From Vibrio rotiferianus CAIM 577 = LMG 21460 (GTDB lineage: Bacteria > Pseudomonadota > Gammaproteobacteria > Enterobacterales > Vibrionaceae): DNA of 64,000 nucleotides. The first letter of the stretch is position 1. The number at the start of each line of letters is the position of its first letter. Shown piece by piece: positions 7,791-16,918 of this stretch. The DNA is taken from contig NZ_APHW01000021.1 in the NCBI RefSeq assembly GCF_002741985.1, forward strand, positions 169,015 to 233,014, given 5' to 3'. Under the pieces are notes generated by a model. It was not told the DNA's origin. It saw only the letters and a list, made by a program, of their open reading frames with translations, and ran no database searches. The position numbers and the translations under genes were made by a program.

Positions 7791-9599
7791 ATGGTAGACA
7801 GCGGAAACTCATACGGCGAACGCGTATCTCGACTGGTTGGTTGGGGTCACTGGTTCGCATTCTTCAACATCATAGCTTCGATGTTGATAGGTACACGCTA
7901 TATCGTCCAGTCACCTTGGCCCGAAACTTTGTTAGGGCAATTTTATCTGGCGGTATCCTGGGTGGGTCACTTTGGCTTCCTAGTATTTGCTCTCTACTTA
8001 CTGGTTCTTTTTCCGCTTACGTTTATCCTGCCATCACGAAAACTCTTTCGTTTGGTGGCAGTGGTATTCGCGACCGTCGGTCAAACCGTTTTATTGATTG
8101 ATACCCAAGCCTATCAATCCATTAACCTTCACTTAAATCCCGTCGTTTGGGAATTGTTGTTTAGTGAAGATAAAAGCGCCATTAGCGCAGACTTACAGCA
8201 CCTTTTTGTTGTAATGCCGCTTATTTTCTTACTCCAACTCGGCTTATCCGAGTGGGTGTGGCGTAAACAACGTAAACTATCTCATAAACATGTTGGCCGA
8301 CCACTCGCTGCAGTGTTCTTCTTAAGCTTTATGGCTAGCCATCTTGTTTATATATGGGCTGACGCCTATTTCTATAGTCCAATTACAAGTCAACGATCGA
8401 ACTTCCCTCTGTCGTACCCAATGACAGCAAAAAGCTTTATGGAAAAACATGGTCTACTTGATCGTGAAGAGTACCTGAAACGCTTAGAAGAAAACCGTGA
8501 CAACATTGATCTCGTTAGTTACCCATTGGAAAAGTTAGAGTTTAATCGCCGCGGCAATAAGCTCAATGTACTGATGATCAGTGTCAATAATTTGCGTGCA
8601 GATGCCCTGAATGCCTCTGAAATGCCAAGTACCTATCAGTTTGCAATAGATAATCAAAACTTTACCAACCATTACAGCTCGAGCAATGATGCTTTTGGCG
8701 CCTTTGGTTTGTTTTATGGTTTACCAACAAGCTATGCAAGCAGCATTAAAGCACAAGGTTCATCACCCGTTATGCTGAATGTATTGCAAGAGCAAGGCTA
8801 CTCATTCGGCTTGTTCAGCGGGAATGGATTTGAAGACGATTTATATCCAGAGGTTATCTTCCGAGGTTTAGAGCTGGCTCCTACTTTAGATGGTACCCAA
8901 GCACATACTGAAGCTCAGTCGCTGATTGCGTGGAATACTTGGCTAACAGAGCAAGCTAGTACGCCATGGTTTAGCTACATTGAAGTGACCACCGTAGATA
9001 ACTTCGAATCCGAGCCTGCTTCTATCAATAATGAACTGAGCGCAAGTGAACGATTTAAGCAAGCTTATGAGCAAGCAGTACAGTCGGCAGATACTACGGT
9101 GAAAAACATCCTGACCACTCTAGAAGAGCAGCAGTTGTTAGAAAACACCATCGTTGTTATTACCTCTAACCATGGTAGTGAGTTCAACGAAACTAAGACA
9201 AACAGCTGGGGTGCAAACAGTAATTACAGCCGCTATCAACTTCAAGTGCCGATGGTTGTTCACTGGCCTGGAATGCTACCTGCTAAGTTTAGCCATAGTA
9301 CTAGCCACCTTGATCTATCAGTAACCTTACTTCAAGACATGCTAGGCGTATCATCAAACCCAAATGAATACAGTAGTGGCCGCAATCTATTTGATGAAAG
9401 CCGTCGCCGTTGGATTTTGGCGGGAGATACTAAAGAGCTTGCACTTATTACAGAGAACCAAACTACCGTTATCGACAAGTTTGGAAACTACAAGCTGTAT
9501 AATCAAGACTATCAGCGCCTACGTGATACTAGCCCTAAACTGCCGGTATTAATGCAAGGTCTGACCGAGCTACAGCGTTTCTATACAAAGAGCAACTAA
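7791..9599 (+). CDS. yejM: Inner-membrane sulfatase-like protein YejM/PbgA (LapC)
   Basis: A 602-residue protein (E. coli about 586). The N-terminal part has five hydrophobic segments within the first 200 or so residues (the DUF3413 region). A basic linker and a periplasmic alkaline-phosphatase/sulfatase-fold domain follow (about 250-570). In enterobacteria YejM/PbgA/LapC regulates LPS synthesis by controlling turnover of LpxC through LapB and FtsH, and it binds lipid A or cardiolipin. The fold is retained (VLMISVNNLRADALN, then VVITSNHGSEFNETKTNSWG), but the metal-site sulfatase cysteine or serine motif is not obvious, in agreement with a non-catalytic role. It is downstream of yejL in the same operon and ends at a clear terminator. 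Confidence 0.93.
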   Translation: MVDSGNSYGERVSRLVGWGHWFAFFNIIASMLIGTRYIVQSPWPETLLGQFYLAVSWVGHFGFLVFALYLLVLFPLTFILPSRKLFRLVAVVFATVGQTVLLIDTQAYQSINLHLNPVVWELLFSEDKSAISADLQHLFVVMPLIFLLQLGLSEWVWRKQRKLSHKHVGRPLAAVFFLSFMASHLVYIWADAYFYSPITSQRSNFPLSYPMTAKSFMEKHGLLDREEYLKRLEENRDNIDLVSYPLEKLEFNRRGNKLNVLMISVNNLRADALNASEMPSTYQFAIDNQNFTNHYSSSNDAFGAFGLFYGLPTSYASSIKAQGSSPVMLNVLQEQGYSFGLFSGNGFEDDLYPEVIFRGLELAPTLDGTQAHTEAQSLIAWNTWLTEQASTPWFSYIEVTTVDNFESEPASINNELSASERFKQAYEQAVQSADTTVKNILTTLEEQQLLENTIVVITSNHGSEFNETKTNSWGANSNYSRYQLQVPMVVHWPGMLPAKFSHSTSHLDLSVTLLQDMLGVSSNPNEYSSGRNLFDESRRRWILAGDTKELALITENQTTVIDKFGNYKLYNQDYQRLRDTSPKLPVLMQGLTELQRFYTKSN

Positions 9600-9607
9600 C
9601 TAATCTT

Positions 9608-9636
9608 AAACGGCTTTCATTTTGAAAGCCGTTTTT
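9608..9636 (+). terminator. Terminator of yejL-yejM
   Basis: AAACGGCTTTCA and TGAAAGCCGTTT pair around a short loop, with a T-run on the plus strand, immediately after the yejM stop. Confidence 0.9.
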
Positions 9637-9699
9637 GTTTAAATAAACACCAAACAACACAATTGTGATCACGAAATAACCAAACGAACAATTTTGGGG

Positions 9700-9728
9700 T
9701 TTACAAGATTTTCAAAGCCTTATATTAT
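9700..9728 (+). promoter_or_regulatory. Probable promoter of tRNA-Ser
   Basis: A TTTACA -35-like hexamer (9700-9705) is 17 bp from a TATTAT -10-like hexamer (9723-9728). A GC-rich discriminator (GCGCC) then follows, a feature typical of stringently controlled stable-RNA promoters. Predicted by eye only. Confidence 0.5.
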
Positions 9729-9741
9729 GCGCCTCAACAAC

Positions 9742-9832
9742 GGAGAGATGGCTGAGTGGTTGAAAGCACCGGTCTTGAAAACCGGCATACGTTAATAGCG
9801 TATCTAGGGTTCAAATCCCTATCTCTCCGCCA
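9742..9832 (+). tRNA. tRNA-Ser (UGA anticodon)
   Basis: A 91-nt class II tRNA. The acceptor stem GGAGAGA pairs with TCTCTCC, with discriminator G and an encoded CCA (9830-9832). The anticodon stem CCGGT/ACCGG encloses the loop CTTGAAA, giving anticodon TGA at 9776-9778, which reads UCA and related serine codons. A long variable arm (CATACGTTAATAGCGTAT) confirms a serine-type class II tRNA. The T-arm is AGGGTTCAAATCCCT. Confidence 0.98.
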
Positions 9833-9841
9833 CATTCTAGT

Positions 9842-9873
9842 AAAAAGCCCGCTAAGAAATTAGTGGGCTTTTT
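9842..9873 (+). terminator. Terminator of tRNA-Ser
   Basis: AAAAAGCCCGCTAA and TTAGTGGGCTTTTT form a long stem with a GAAA loop right after the tRNA. It is also the first hairpin of the downstream repeat array. Confidence 0.9.
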
Positions 9874-10168
9874 CGTATCTGAAGGTTTAAAGAGGGATTT
9901 CTCCAAATCCCTTCTTGAATGCAAGCCCAGCACTCCGACACATTTAGAAAGCTCGTTGAGAAATCAACGGGCTTTCGTCGTTTTAGCGCTTGGAAAAAAG
10001 TCGGGATTTCTAAATCCCTAGTTGAGCACAACCCCGGCTCTAAGCCACATTTAGAGAAAGCCCGCTAATCAATTAGTGGGCTTTTTCGTATCTGAAGATT
10101 TAAAGAGGGATTTCTCCAAATCCCTCCTTGAATGCAAGCCCAGCACTCCGACACATTTAGAAAGCTCG
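9847..10168 (+). repeat. Tandem array of degenerate tRNA-3'-end/terminator repeats
   Basis: Two nearly identical 109-bp copies (9847-9955 and 10060-10168) lie 213 bp apart with a more degenerate copy between them. Each copy has a GCCCGCTAA..TTAGTGGGC-type terminator stem, a small perfect hairpin AGGGATTT-CTCC-AAATCCCT (9893-9912, 10106-10125; degenerate at 10003-10018) and an end like CACTCCGACACATTTAG. The last two elements resemble the T-arm and the 3' end plus flank (CTCTCCGCCACATTCTAG) of the adjacent tRNA-Ser. The layout recalls the E. coli tyrT locus, where tandem repeats each contain a tRNA 3' end. No protein-coding frame is evident. Confidence 0.8.
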
Positions 10169-10438
10169 CTACGTTAGCGTACCCTGCGTGATTACACTCT
10201 AGACTTTAAATTACTGGTCGTCGACACTTTTGAAAAAGCGACACCACTTACAAGCAAGTCGATTCAGCGGCAGATAAAGGTATATATAAGTGCCTAGAAC
10301 AATTGAGGCCACTGCTTAGCCTCCTGGTGAGACACCCAAACCAGACGCATGAAAAAAGCCAACTGCGTAAGTAGTTGGCTCAGTATAAACAGTCAACATG
10401 TTTTAGGATGAGCCAAAGTTAGGCTACATCCAACTTTC
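10169..10438. other. Non-coding spacer beyond the repeats
   Basis: About 270 bp between the repeat array and the J-protein gene. Apart from the terminator at 10352-10380 and a weak GAGGC/GCCTC hairpin near 10300, I see no gene or recognised site in it. Confidence 0.5.
10352..10380 (-). terminator. Terminator of the hscC operon
   Basis: On the minus strand AGCCAACT and AGTTGGCT form a stem followed by six T, about 60 bp past the J-protein stop. Confidence 0.75.
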
Positions 10439-13240
10439 TTAAGCACTCATTTCGTTATCAGCATCTAACCTGAATAATTCTGGTTCTGGCTTGCGTTCAT
10501 AAATCTGCTCGAATAAAGGTACTTCTCGACGATGGAAAGTCGAGGACTCCCACTTTCCGTTCAAGTTAAACTTAGTAATACCATAGGTGAAAATCAGCAA
10601 TACTAAGCCTTGTATTATTCCAACCCAAAAACTTCCAAACAATAACGTACAAACATAGAAAATCGGATATATCAGCCTCACCACATCTCGATTAATCTTA
10701 GAAGTCGTTCTTGCATAAGTAGCGAAAAACAAGAGTAACGAGAAGGCATACAATGAGATACTAGTAGATATATTAACCGTGTTCTGAGTCGAGAAAATTT
10801 CTGAGAGCCCAATCAGATGATCTCGACAAACAACATAAAGGGCGATATTTAGAAATGCGAGTTTATTATATATGCCTGCATTGTGTGATTTGGCCTTTTT
10901 ACCCTTCTGTTCAATGTCTTCTTCCAATTTAGTTTGCATCGTAGAGTTCAAATGGTACAGAGCAATTTCAGCAATCGTACTTTGTTCGGCTGATATTTGG
11001 TCTTTTGATACTAGTTGCTCAATGTAAGATTTATCGAAGTTATGTTTATCGAGTTTAGTCTTAATCAAAGTAATCACATAGTTAATCCCAACCTCGTAGC
11101 TATCGCGTGGTATGGTTTTAGCCATGAACCTATTTGCCCCTGTAGGTTCTTCAAAACAGGCACAACACACAGCATAGAGGTAAGTTTCATCATCATATCT
11201 AAACTCAATATATTCGATTTTTCTCTCGTCTAACTCTTGCTCAAGGCATAATTTTAATACATCTACGTATAAATCCAGATATGCCCAATCCTCTAATCTA
11301 GCCTCTAGGATTGCAAGGCATGCAGCTGCACCTTCTAATTGCCCTTCTCGTATCAAGTATCTAGAAAATGCGGCTAAATGCATACCACTAGACAGAGACT
11401 GCTTTGCAAGCTCTTGATAATCAACATTTTGAGATATGTGCTCAATCCGCCGTTCGATTAACTTTTTAAGAATAAACTGATCACTGTACTTTTCGATATC
11501 TACAAACTCGTCTAGGTGCTCATTTGCCGGATCAAACAAAAATGCTTTTGCGGCAGTGATTGCGCATTCACCGACTGTATCTAGCGACGTCGAAGGTAAA
11601 GGAACAGAATAATTCTGTAAGGTTGGAGATAGGTGATAATAATGCAGCAACCACTCTATGTCGTTTGCAAAGCGTAACCCACCTAGCGGACTTAATAATT
11701 GGTAATCTGGACAGACTACCCGATAAAAGCCAATGCTAGACAACCAGTTTACTCGTGATTGGCGAACAAATAGTTTCCTTGTTAGGATTTCTTTTCTCAC
11801 TAGCAACTTAAACCATTGATCAGGTAAAAGTGGATGGCGGAAATATAAGTTTTGCCACTGTTCAGAGCTCAGCTCCAAGACTTGTTCTTCGGTCAAGTCT
11901 GGAATGTCAAACCAATCATGATTGCCGTATAGAGAAAGAGAACTTTTCAGCCATTCAGGATAGTCCAACTCAGAGCTCTTGTGTTGCAACCACATTCCAA
12001 GCACTTGGAACATAAGGCCAAAGTCATCTCCCCTTTGTTGCTTAGAAACTCTGGCTGATGTTTGCTGAAAATCGTTAGCAGAACCATAACACCCGCACCA
12101 CAGCGTGAGATAAACCTCATCGCTCAGATCGTTTATTTCCCCGTGCTTAAGTGGCCTCATCGTTTTTGCGAAAGGTTTGTCGTTTGATAGAGTATCGACG
12201 AAAAATTCATAACGAGCGTGATCTTTGCTTTTCTCTTTGTCCCATGGTGTCGGAAATAACCAACGCACCTTTGGCTTTTGTAATATCTCTGCTGCAACAA
12301 CAGCCATAGCCATAGACACATCTTGCTGCTGTCCTTTAAACCAATCAGACAATACTTCAGCAACAAGACCAAAACTGCTCTGATTCACTTGCAGCACATT
12401 ATTCAACGATTGCACAAACAAGTCTTCCATTGCGAACTCTTTACAAGCATTAGCAACAAGCAGCCATTCATCACAGTTAAGTGCAGTGAAGTGCAATTTA
12501 TTTAGCTGTTCAACAACTTCCGGGACGACTGTTTTTGGCCACCAACCTTGTAGCTGGCATCCTTTCAGAAATAGTAGATATTGCGAAGGATGGAAAACTT
12601 CTGAAGATGGCATCGGCGTGTGCCACCACTGCATAAAATCGTCGATATTCTGATATGTTGTTGAAAAAGACAATGGCCCAATTCGCATCATTATCGCTCG
12701 TTGTTGAGTTGCACAATACTCACTTAGTGCTTCAAGTGGTATTTGAGTTTGTACACCTCCCCAGTAAACTAAGAAGTCAGCGACCTCCTGATCATATTCC
12801 GAGCCCTTCATCAAACGTTGCCAGTTGAACATTTGCCAAAAGCAATGAATCAATTCGCCAGGAAACCAGCGTCGTTTCATGATTTTGTCTAATGCATGAT
12901 CAGAGATCTTAATCTGAGATGACAGATCCAATAAGGCAATTTTCTCCGACCACTTTTTCCAACCGACGATATCAAAACGTACCTTAGGATCTGAAATTCG
13001 CTCATCAAAAGTTGCTTTGTACACACTTAATGGTGTGTCACTCTTTTCTCGCGTTGGAAAAGCTTGAGTAATCGTCTCTGCATTACGGCTTTTTAACGCC
13101 AAATCATAAGCTTGTTTTAATTGTTTAAACCCTTCAGGATTCACCTCTGGGTGGTTGTGCTTCAATTGTTCACGATATGCACGCTTTATCTCGGTTTCAT
13201 CTTCAGTTTTCGTGATACCAAGTATTTTCCAAATGTCCAT
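10439..13240 (-). CDS. Large membrane-anchored J-domain protein (DjlC-like)
   Basis: A 933-residue protein. Residues 1-60 form a J-domain: MDIWKILGITKTEDETEIKRAYRE is helix I and the start of helix II, and the loop reads HPE instead of the canonical HPD. The middle (about 70-750) is helix-rich with no domain I recognise. The C-terminus has three or four hydrophobic segments (about 790-895) followed by a short hydrophilic tail, so the protein is probably anchored in the inner membrane. E. coli HscC is served by J-proteins (DjlB, DjlC) encoded in the same kind of cluster, so this is the likely co-chaperone of the hscC product. The start ATG at 13240 overlaps the upstream stop as TGATG; the extra TTG codon in front is not needed. 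Confidence 0.85.
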   Translation of the reverse strand: MDIWKILGITKTEDETEIKRAYREQLKHNHPEVNPEGFKQLKQAYDLALKSRNAETITQAFPTREKSDTPLSVYKATFDERISDPKVRFDIVGWKKWSEKIALLDLSSQIKISDHALDKIMKRRWFPGELIHCFWQMFNWQRLMKGSEYDQEVADFLVYWGGVQTQIPLEALSEYCATQQRAIMMRIGPLSFSTTYQNIDDFMQWWHTPMPSSEVFHPSQYLLFLKGCQLQGWWPKTVVPEVVEQLNKLHFTALNCDEWLLVANACKEFAMEDLFVQSLNNVLQVNQSSFGLVAEVLSDWFKGQQQDVSMAMAVVAAEILQKPKVRWLFPTPWDKEKSKDHARYEFFVDTLSNDKPFAKTMRPLKHGEINDLSDEVYLTLWCGCYGSANDFQQTSARVSKQQRGDDFGLMFQVLGMWLQHKSSELDYPEWLKSSLSLYGNHDWFDIPDLTEEQVLELSSEQWQNLYFRHPLLPDQWFKLLVRKEILTRKLFVRQSRVNWLSSIGFYRVVCPDYQLLSPLGGLRFANDIEWLLHYYHLSPTLQNYSVPLPSTSLDTVGECAITAAKAFLFDPANEHLDEFVDIEKYSDQFILKKLIERRIEHISQNVDYQELAKQSLSSGMHLAAFSRYLIREGQLEGAAACLAILEARLEDWAYLDLYVDVLKLCLEQELDERKIEYIEFRYDDETYLYAVCCACFEEPTGANRFMAKTIPRDSYEVGINYVITLIKTKLDKHNFDKSYIEQLVSKDQISAEQSTIAEIALYHLNSTMQTKLEEDIEQKGKKAKSHNAGIYNKLAFLNIALYVVCRDHLIGLSEIFSTQNTVNISTSISLYAFSLLLFFATYARTTSKINRDVVRLIYPIFYVCTLLFGSFWVGIIQGLVLLIFTYGITKFNLNGKWESSTFHRREVPLFEQIYERKPEPELFRLDADNEMSA

Positions 13241-14004
13241 CAAGCTTCCTCTTTTTGTTCTTCTTGGGCTTTTAAAAATAAGGATTCCGGAGCATCAAAA
13301 ATAGGAAGCTGCAGATCAAAAGGTAAACTATCCCAGACGGGAGCATTCGGGAGATTTAAACAAGAGTAAAATTGGCTATAGCATGTAAAACTTCCATCAG
13401 TGAATAATATTTCGGGGCCTTCATCGTTGACGCTGTATCTCCAAAACACTCTACCCAGTATGTAACTGCGATGATAGGTGGCCCAATCGGGAAACAAGTA
13501 TTGAATTTTGCGGGCAGCATAGGATAAAAAAAACAACATCTCGTCTTCTGAGAGCCAACCTGACACAAAGCCGTGACGAGAAAGATAAGTTGCCCTCATC
13601 AAATCGAATCCAAAAAAGCGACAATTACCGACGAGATCATAGGCCATTTGATGAAATCTAAACTCATCTCTTAACTGGTCGCTTTCCATGTTGTCTATTA
13701 TTTCCTGTTGCTTGTGCTTCCCGGTCAAAGCTATTTGGTCAAAGAAACCTCTGCCTCCATAACCATGCATATCCAAGCTCAGTAATCGATTGATAGTTTC
13801 GACGAGATCATCATGGTTCTGGATCCCCCACGATTCAGTGATGGGCTTTCTGTTTTCCTCAAAACTGCCATCTCTGAATTCAGTAGCCATCCAAATCTGG
13901 CTCCAATCGGTACCCCAACTCCAAAGCAACATCGGCGCAGTAACAGCAAGCAACCAGTTATAACAAGGTTGATCTTTTATCTTATCTAGTTTTTGAGATT
14001 TCAT
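13238..14004 (-). CDS. DUF1266 (YbeU/YbeR-like) protein
   Basis: A 254-residue protein whose stop TGA (13240-13242) overlaps the ATG of the J-protein; the ATG at 14004 is 10 bp after the hscC stop. The sequence fits the DUF1266 family: an N-terminal block LLWSWGTDWSQIWMATEFRDGS, a mid block FRFHQMAYDLVGNCRFFGFDLMRA, and GWLSEDEMLFFLSYAARKIQ. E. coli YbeU and YbeR, encoded beside hscC, djlB and djlC, belong to this family and their biochemistry is unknown. There are no signal peptide, membrane helix or catalytic motif. The tight overlap on both sides argues that it acts with the Hsp70 and J-protein, perhaps as a client or adaptor; this is inference. The coding frame proper ends at 13240. Confidence 0.85.
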
Positions 14005-14014
14005 AGTGTTCTTA

Positions 14015-15703
14015 TTATTTAAGCCCTAGCCTACCCAGTTGTTGATAAATTAATGTCCGTTTTTCTCTGATCTCGAGCTCATCTTGTGACGCCAATGCCA
14101 TCTCAAACGCAAAGATGTACTCTTCTATAACCGTTCGAAATTCCGCTGTGTTTTCGGCATAGAGCTGATGCAGTTTTTCGAGTAATGTAATGTTGGGAAT
14201 TGCCTCTCTAGGATGGAACTTCAAGCGACTTAGTTTCGCATGACTCATCTCCAACTGTTCCTGGCTTATACCTTCTGGCGTTTTGTCGATAACTTTACTG
14301 ACGGTTTCACCAGTTGATTGAGGAGTAACATCAACCTCTAACAAGCCATTGATGTCATAGCTAAACCTTATGTCAATTAGCTCTTGTCCCGCTTTTCCCT
14401 TGGGGATATCCACTACAAACTCATCAATAAAAATATTGTCCTTAGCCCAAAGGCGCTCTCCTTGATAGATCGCCACGCATATATCGGTTTGGTCATCATT
14501 GCAGGTCGAGAATGTCTGAACCCTAGAAACTGGAATTATCGTATTCCTTTCTATGATTGGTGAAAAAACGCCTTCTCGATCGCCTCGGCGACAAAGAATG
14601 CCAAGACTATAGGGACATACGTCAGTCAATATGATTTCACTGACATGTTCGTTTCTTAAACGACAAGCCGCTTGAATTGCTGCTCCTTGAGCCACGACTA
14701 GATCAGGATCGATCTCACTGTGGCCGAAACGGCCTAACAATCGATTCGCGGTTGACTGGATGAGTCTTAGTCGTGTGGCACCACCTACAAAAATGAGCTC
14801 ATCAATCTGATTTGATTCCAATCGAGCATCTGATAGAGCTTGCCCAAGTGGTCGTAATATTCGGTCGAGAGAACTTTTCCAAACTTCCTCCATGTCCTGT
14901 TTGGTAAACTGGATTTTTTGGCCATAAGGCTCTGGGACTTCAACGATCAAACCATCTTCATAACGATGCTTTGCCGTCTCACAATGAGCTCTAAGAGAGG
15001 ATAGAAATGAGAGTGGAAGCTCCTCTGGGGCAAGTTGTAATCTGGCTAAGACTGCATGAATCACATCATCTGTAAAATCATCCCCGCCTAAAAAGTTATC
15101 TCCTGTTGAGGCTCTAACCTCGATAAAGCTCTCAAAGTGTTCCACGACCGTTACATCGAATGTTCCCCCGCCTAAGTCAAACACAAGGAAACGACTATTC
15201 GCTTGCTTGTGCAGGCTATAAGATAAACATGCAGCGGTGGGTTCATTGATAAGCCGAACAGCATTTAGACCAGCCAAGCGAGCTGCTGCTTTGACCTCTT
15301 TTCTTTGAGAGTCATTAAAATAAGCAGGAACGGAGATAACCACATCAGATATAGGCAGAGACAAGTATGTTTCAGCATCTTGTTTTAGCGAAGCGAGAAT
15401 CAGTGAACACAACTCTACTGCGTTGTATTCCTTTTTAGCCAGCTTAAACGTCTTATTCGTGCCCAAAAACCGCTTAAAAGAAGCGACTGAACAAAGTGGA
15501 TTTGTAACTAAACGCGATTTGGCAGCTTCGCCAACCAATAGTTCGTCTTTCTCATTAATCGCTACAACTGAAGGTGTTAAGAATTTCCCTAAACTGTTCG
15601 GGATAAACACCGCTTTGTCATCTTGCCATACAGATATCGCGCTATTAGTTGTCCCGAGATCAATTCCTATGGCCAATTTATGATTAACTTCAACACTATG
15701 CAC
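14015..15703 (-). CDS. hscC: Hsp70-family chaperone HscC
   Basis: A 562-residue specialised Hsp70, the same size as E. coli HscC/Hsc62 (556). The ATPase domain begins IGIDLGTTNSAISVW. It has phosphate motif 2 (FDLGGGTFDVTVVE) and the adenosine-site region ELIFVGGATRLRLIQ. The substrate-binding domain is short and the lid is reduced compared with DnaK; there is no EEVD-type tail. HscC-type chaperones lack the full DnaK lid and have rapid nucleotide exchange in E. coli. The start GTG at 15703 gives a short N-tail before IGIDLG; there is no nearby in-frame ATG and the Shine-Dalgarno is weak, so the start is uncertain by a few codons. It is first in the three-gene operon. Confidence 0.93.
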   Translation of the reverse strand: MHSVEVNHKLAIGIDLGTTNSAISVWQDDKAVFIPNSLGKFLTPSVVAINEKDELLVGEAAKSRLVTNPLCSVASFKRFLGTNKTFKLAKKEYNAVELCSLILASLKQDAETYLSLPISDVVISVPAYFNDSQRKEVKAAARLAGLNAVRLINEPTAACLSYSLHKQANSRFLVFDLGGGTFDVTVVEHFESFIEVRASTGDNFLGGDDFTDDVIHAVLARLQLAPEELPLSFLSSLRAHCETAKHRYEDGLIVEVPEPYGQKIQFTKQDMEEVWKSSLDRILRPLGQALSDARLESNQIDELIFVGGATRLRLIQSTANRLLGRFGHSEIDPDLVVAQGAAIQAACRLRNEHVSEIILTDVCPYSLGILCRRGDREGVFSPIIERNTIIPVSRVQTFSTCNDDQTDICVAIYQGERLWAKDNIFIDEFVVDIPKGKAGQELIDIRFSYDINGLLEVDVTPQSTGETVSKVIDKTPEGISQEQLEMSHAKLSRLKFHPREAIPNITLLEKLHQLYAENTAEFRTVIEEYIFAFEMALASQDELEIREKRTLIYQQLGRLGLK

Positions 15704-15881
15704 GGATAAGAAACCAATTGAGTTAAATAGGGACTATTGTGCCTACTAAATCAACAAATAACCTTGAATAGCGTTCCAGAAAAGTCACGCACTCCTGTTA
15801 AAAAAGTTAATAATTACATTGAGTTACCAATATAAGCGCGCTGACATGCGAATCCCTTTAACTTTTTTTATCAGTGAGACC

Positions 15882-16811
15882 TTAAAATTGTTCAAACGCA
15901 TACACTTGAGCCACAGCTTCGATAAGCTGCATATGGATAGGCACCAAGTCAGCGTGGTCACTTCGGTACCCGCCACCAACGACGGCTGCGACAGGAATAC
16001 CTTTGTCTTTCATTAACTGCATTAAGAAGCAGTCTCGCCGAAATATACCGTCTGTCGACACGTCAAAATAACCCAGTTCATCGTCGGTATGAATATCCAC
16101 ACCAGCATCGTAAATCACCATGTCTGGACGATGTAAGTTAATCGCCATTTCAACCACTTCTTTAAACGTCATTAAGAACGTTTCATCACTGGTATCACGA
16201 CTCAAAGGGACATCAAGATCGGAATCTGGCTTTCTCGCTGGGAAGTTCTTATCACAATGGAAAGACAACGTGATGATGTCTGGTTCGTCCTCGCACAGAG
16301 TCGCCGTTCCATCACCATGGTGTACGTCGCTGTCAATGATCATCACCTTGTCAATATGGTCATGATCCAGCATGTGCTTCGCCGCGATAGCAAGATCATT
16401 GAAAAGACAGAAGCCACTACCAAAGTCTTTGTGTGCGTGATGATAACCGCCGCTGAGATGAATCGCGACGCCATGCTCTAGCGCCATCTCTGCTGTCAAT
16501 ACCGTACCTGCTGTCGACGTGAGTGTCCGTGCGATGAGGGCCTCACTCCAAGGGAACCCGATCCGGCGCATTTTGACTGCTGGCATAGCTCCCGTCACCA
16601 ATAAATCAACGTACTCTTTACTATGAACGCGTTTGATATCATCCACATTCAAAGGGTTTGGTTGGAAGAATTCAACTTGTTCTCCCCACCCTTTGGTCGC
16701 AAGCTTCTCCACTACCGCTTGATAGAGATAGTGATATTTCATTATCGGATAGCGATGGCCTTCTGGCAGCTCAAGTTGTGAGTAAATAGGGTGATAGATA
16801 AGGGGTAGCAT
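15882..16811 (-). CDS. Histone deacetylase-family amidohydrolase
   Basis: A 309-residue zinc deacetylase of the bacterial HDAC/acetoin-utilisation AcuC-like superfamily. The zinc and catalytic residues are in IDSDVHHGDGTA (Asp, His and the following His-Asp) and YDAGVDIHTDDELG (second Asp ligand), with the active-site histidine pair in SGGYHHAHKDFGSGFC. Bacterial members remove acetyl groups from lysine, polyamines or small molecules; the substrate here is not predictable. The ATG at 16811 begins MLPLIYHPIYSQLELPEGHRYP. It is monocistronic, and divergent from the small Fur-linked ORF. Confidence 0.9.
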   Translation of the reverse strand: MLPLIYHPIYSQLELPEGHRYPIMKYHYLYQAVVEKLATKGWGEQVEFFQPNPLNVDDIKRVHSKEYVDLLVTGAMPAVKMRRIGFPWSEALIARTLTSTAGTVLTAEMALEHGVAIHLSGGYHHAHKDFGSGFCLFNDLAIAAKHMLDHDHIDKVMIIDSDVHHGDGTATLCEDEPDIITLSFHCDKNFPARKPDSDLDVPLSRDTSDETFLMTFKEVVEMAINLHRPDMVIYDAGVDIHTDDELGYFDVSTDGIFRRDCFLMQLMKDKGIPVAAVVGGGYRSDHADLVPIHMQLIEAVAQVYAFEQF

Positions 16812-16868
16812 GAGACATTCTTTTCATATATCGTTGTGAAATAGTACCAACTCCAAGAGTTGAATAAA

Positions 16869-16913
16869 AAGGAAATTAATTGATAATGATTTTCAATATC
16901 AATTAATTTCCTT
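16869..16913. repeat. 17-bp perfect inverted repeat containing the Fur-like site
   Basis: AAGGAAATTAATTGATA (16869-16885) is the exact reverse complement of TATCAATTAATTTCCTT (16897-16913), with an 11-nt spacer. The Fur-like box lies inside it. It could be an extended operator or a hairpin ahead of the small ORF. Confidence 0.85.
16882..16900 (+). promoter_or_regulatory. Fur box
   Basis: GATAATGATTTTCAATATC matches the 19-bp Fur consensus at 16 of 19 positions. It lies 19 bp before the start of the 39-residue membrane peptide and 71 bp from the divergent deacetylase gene. Iron regulation is predicted from sequence only. Confidence 0.75.
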
Positions 16914-16918
16914 CTGTT

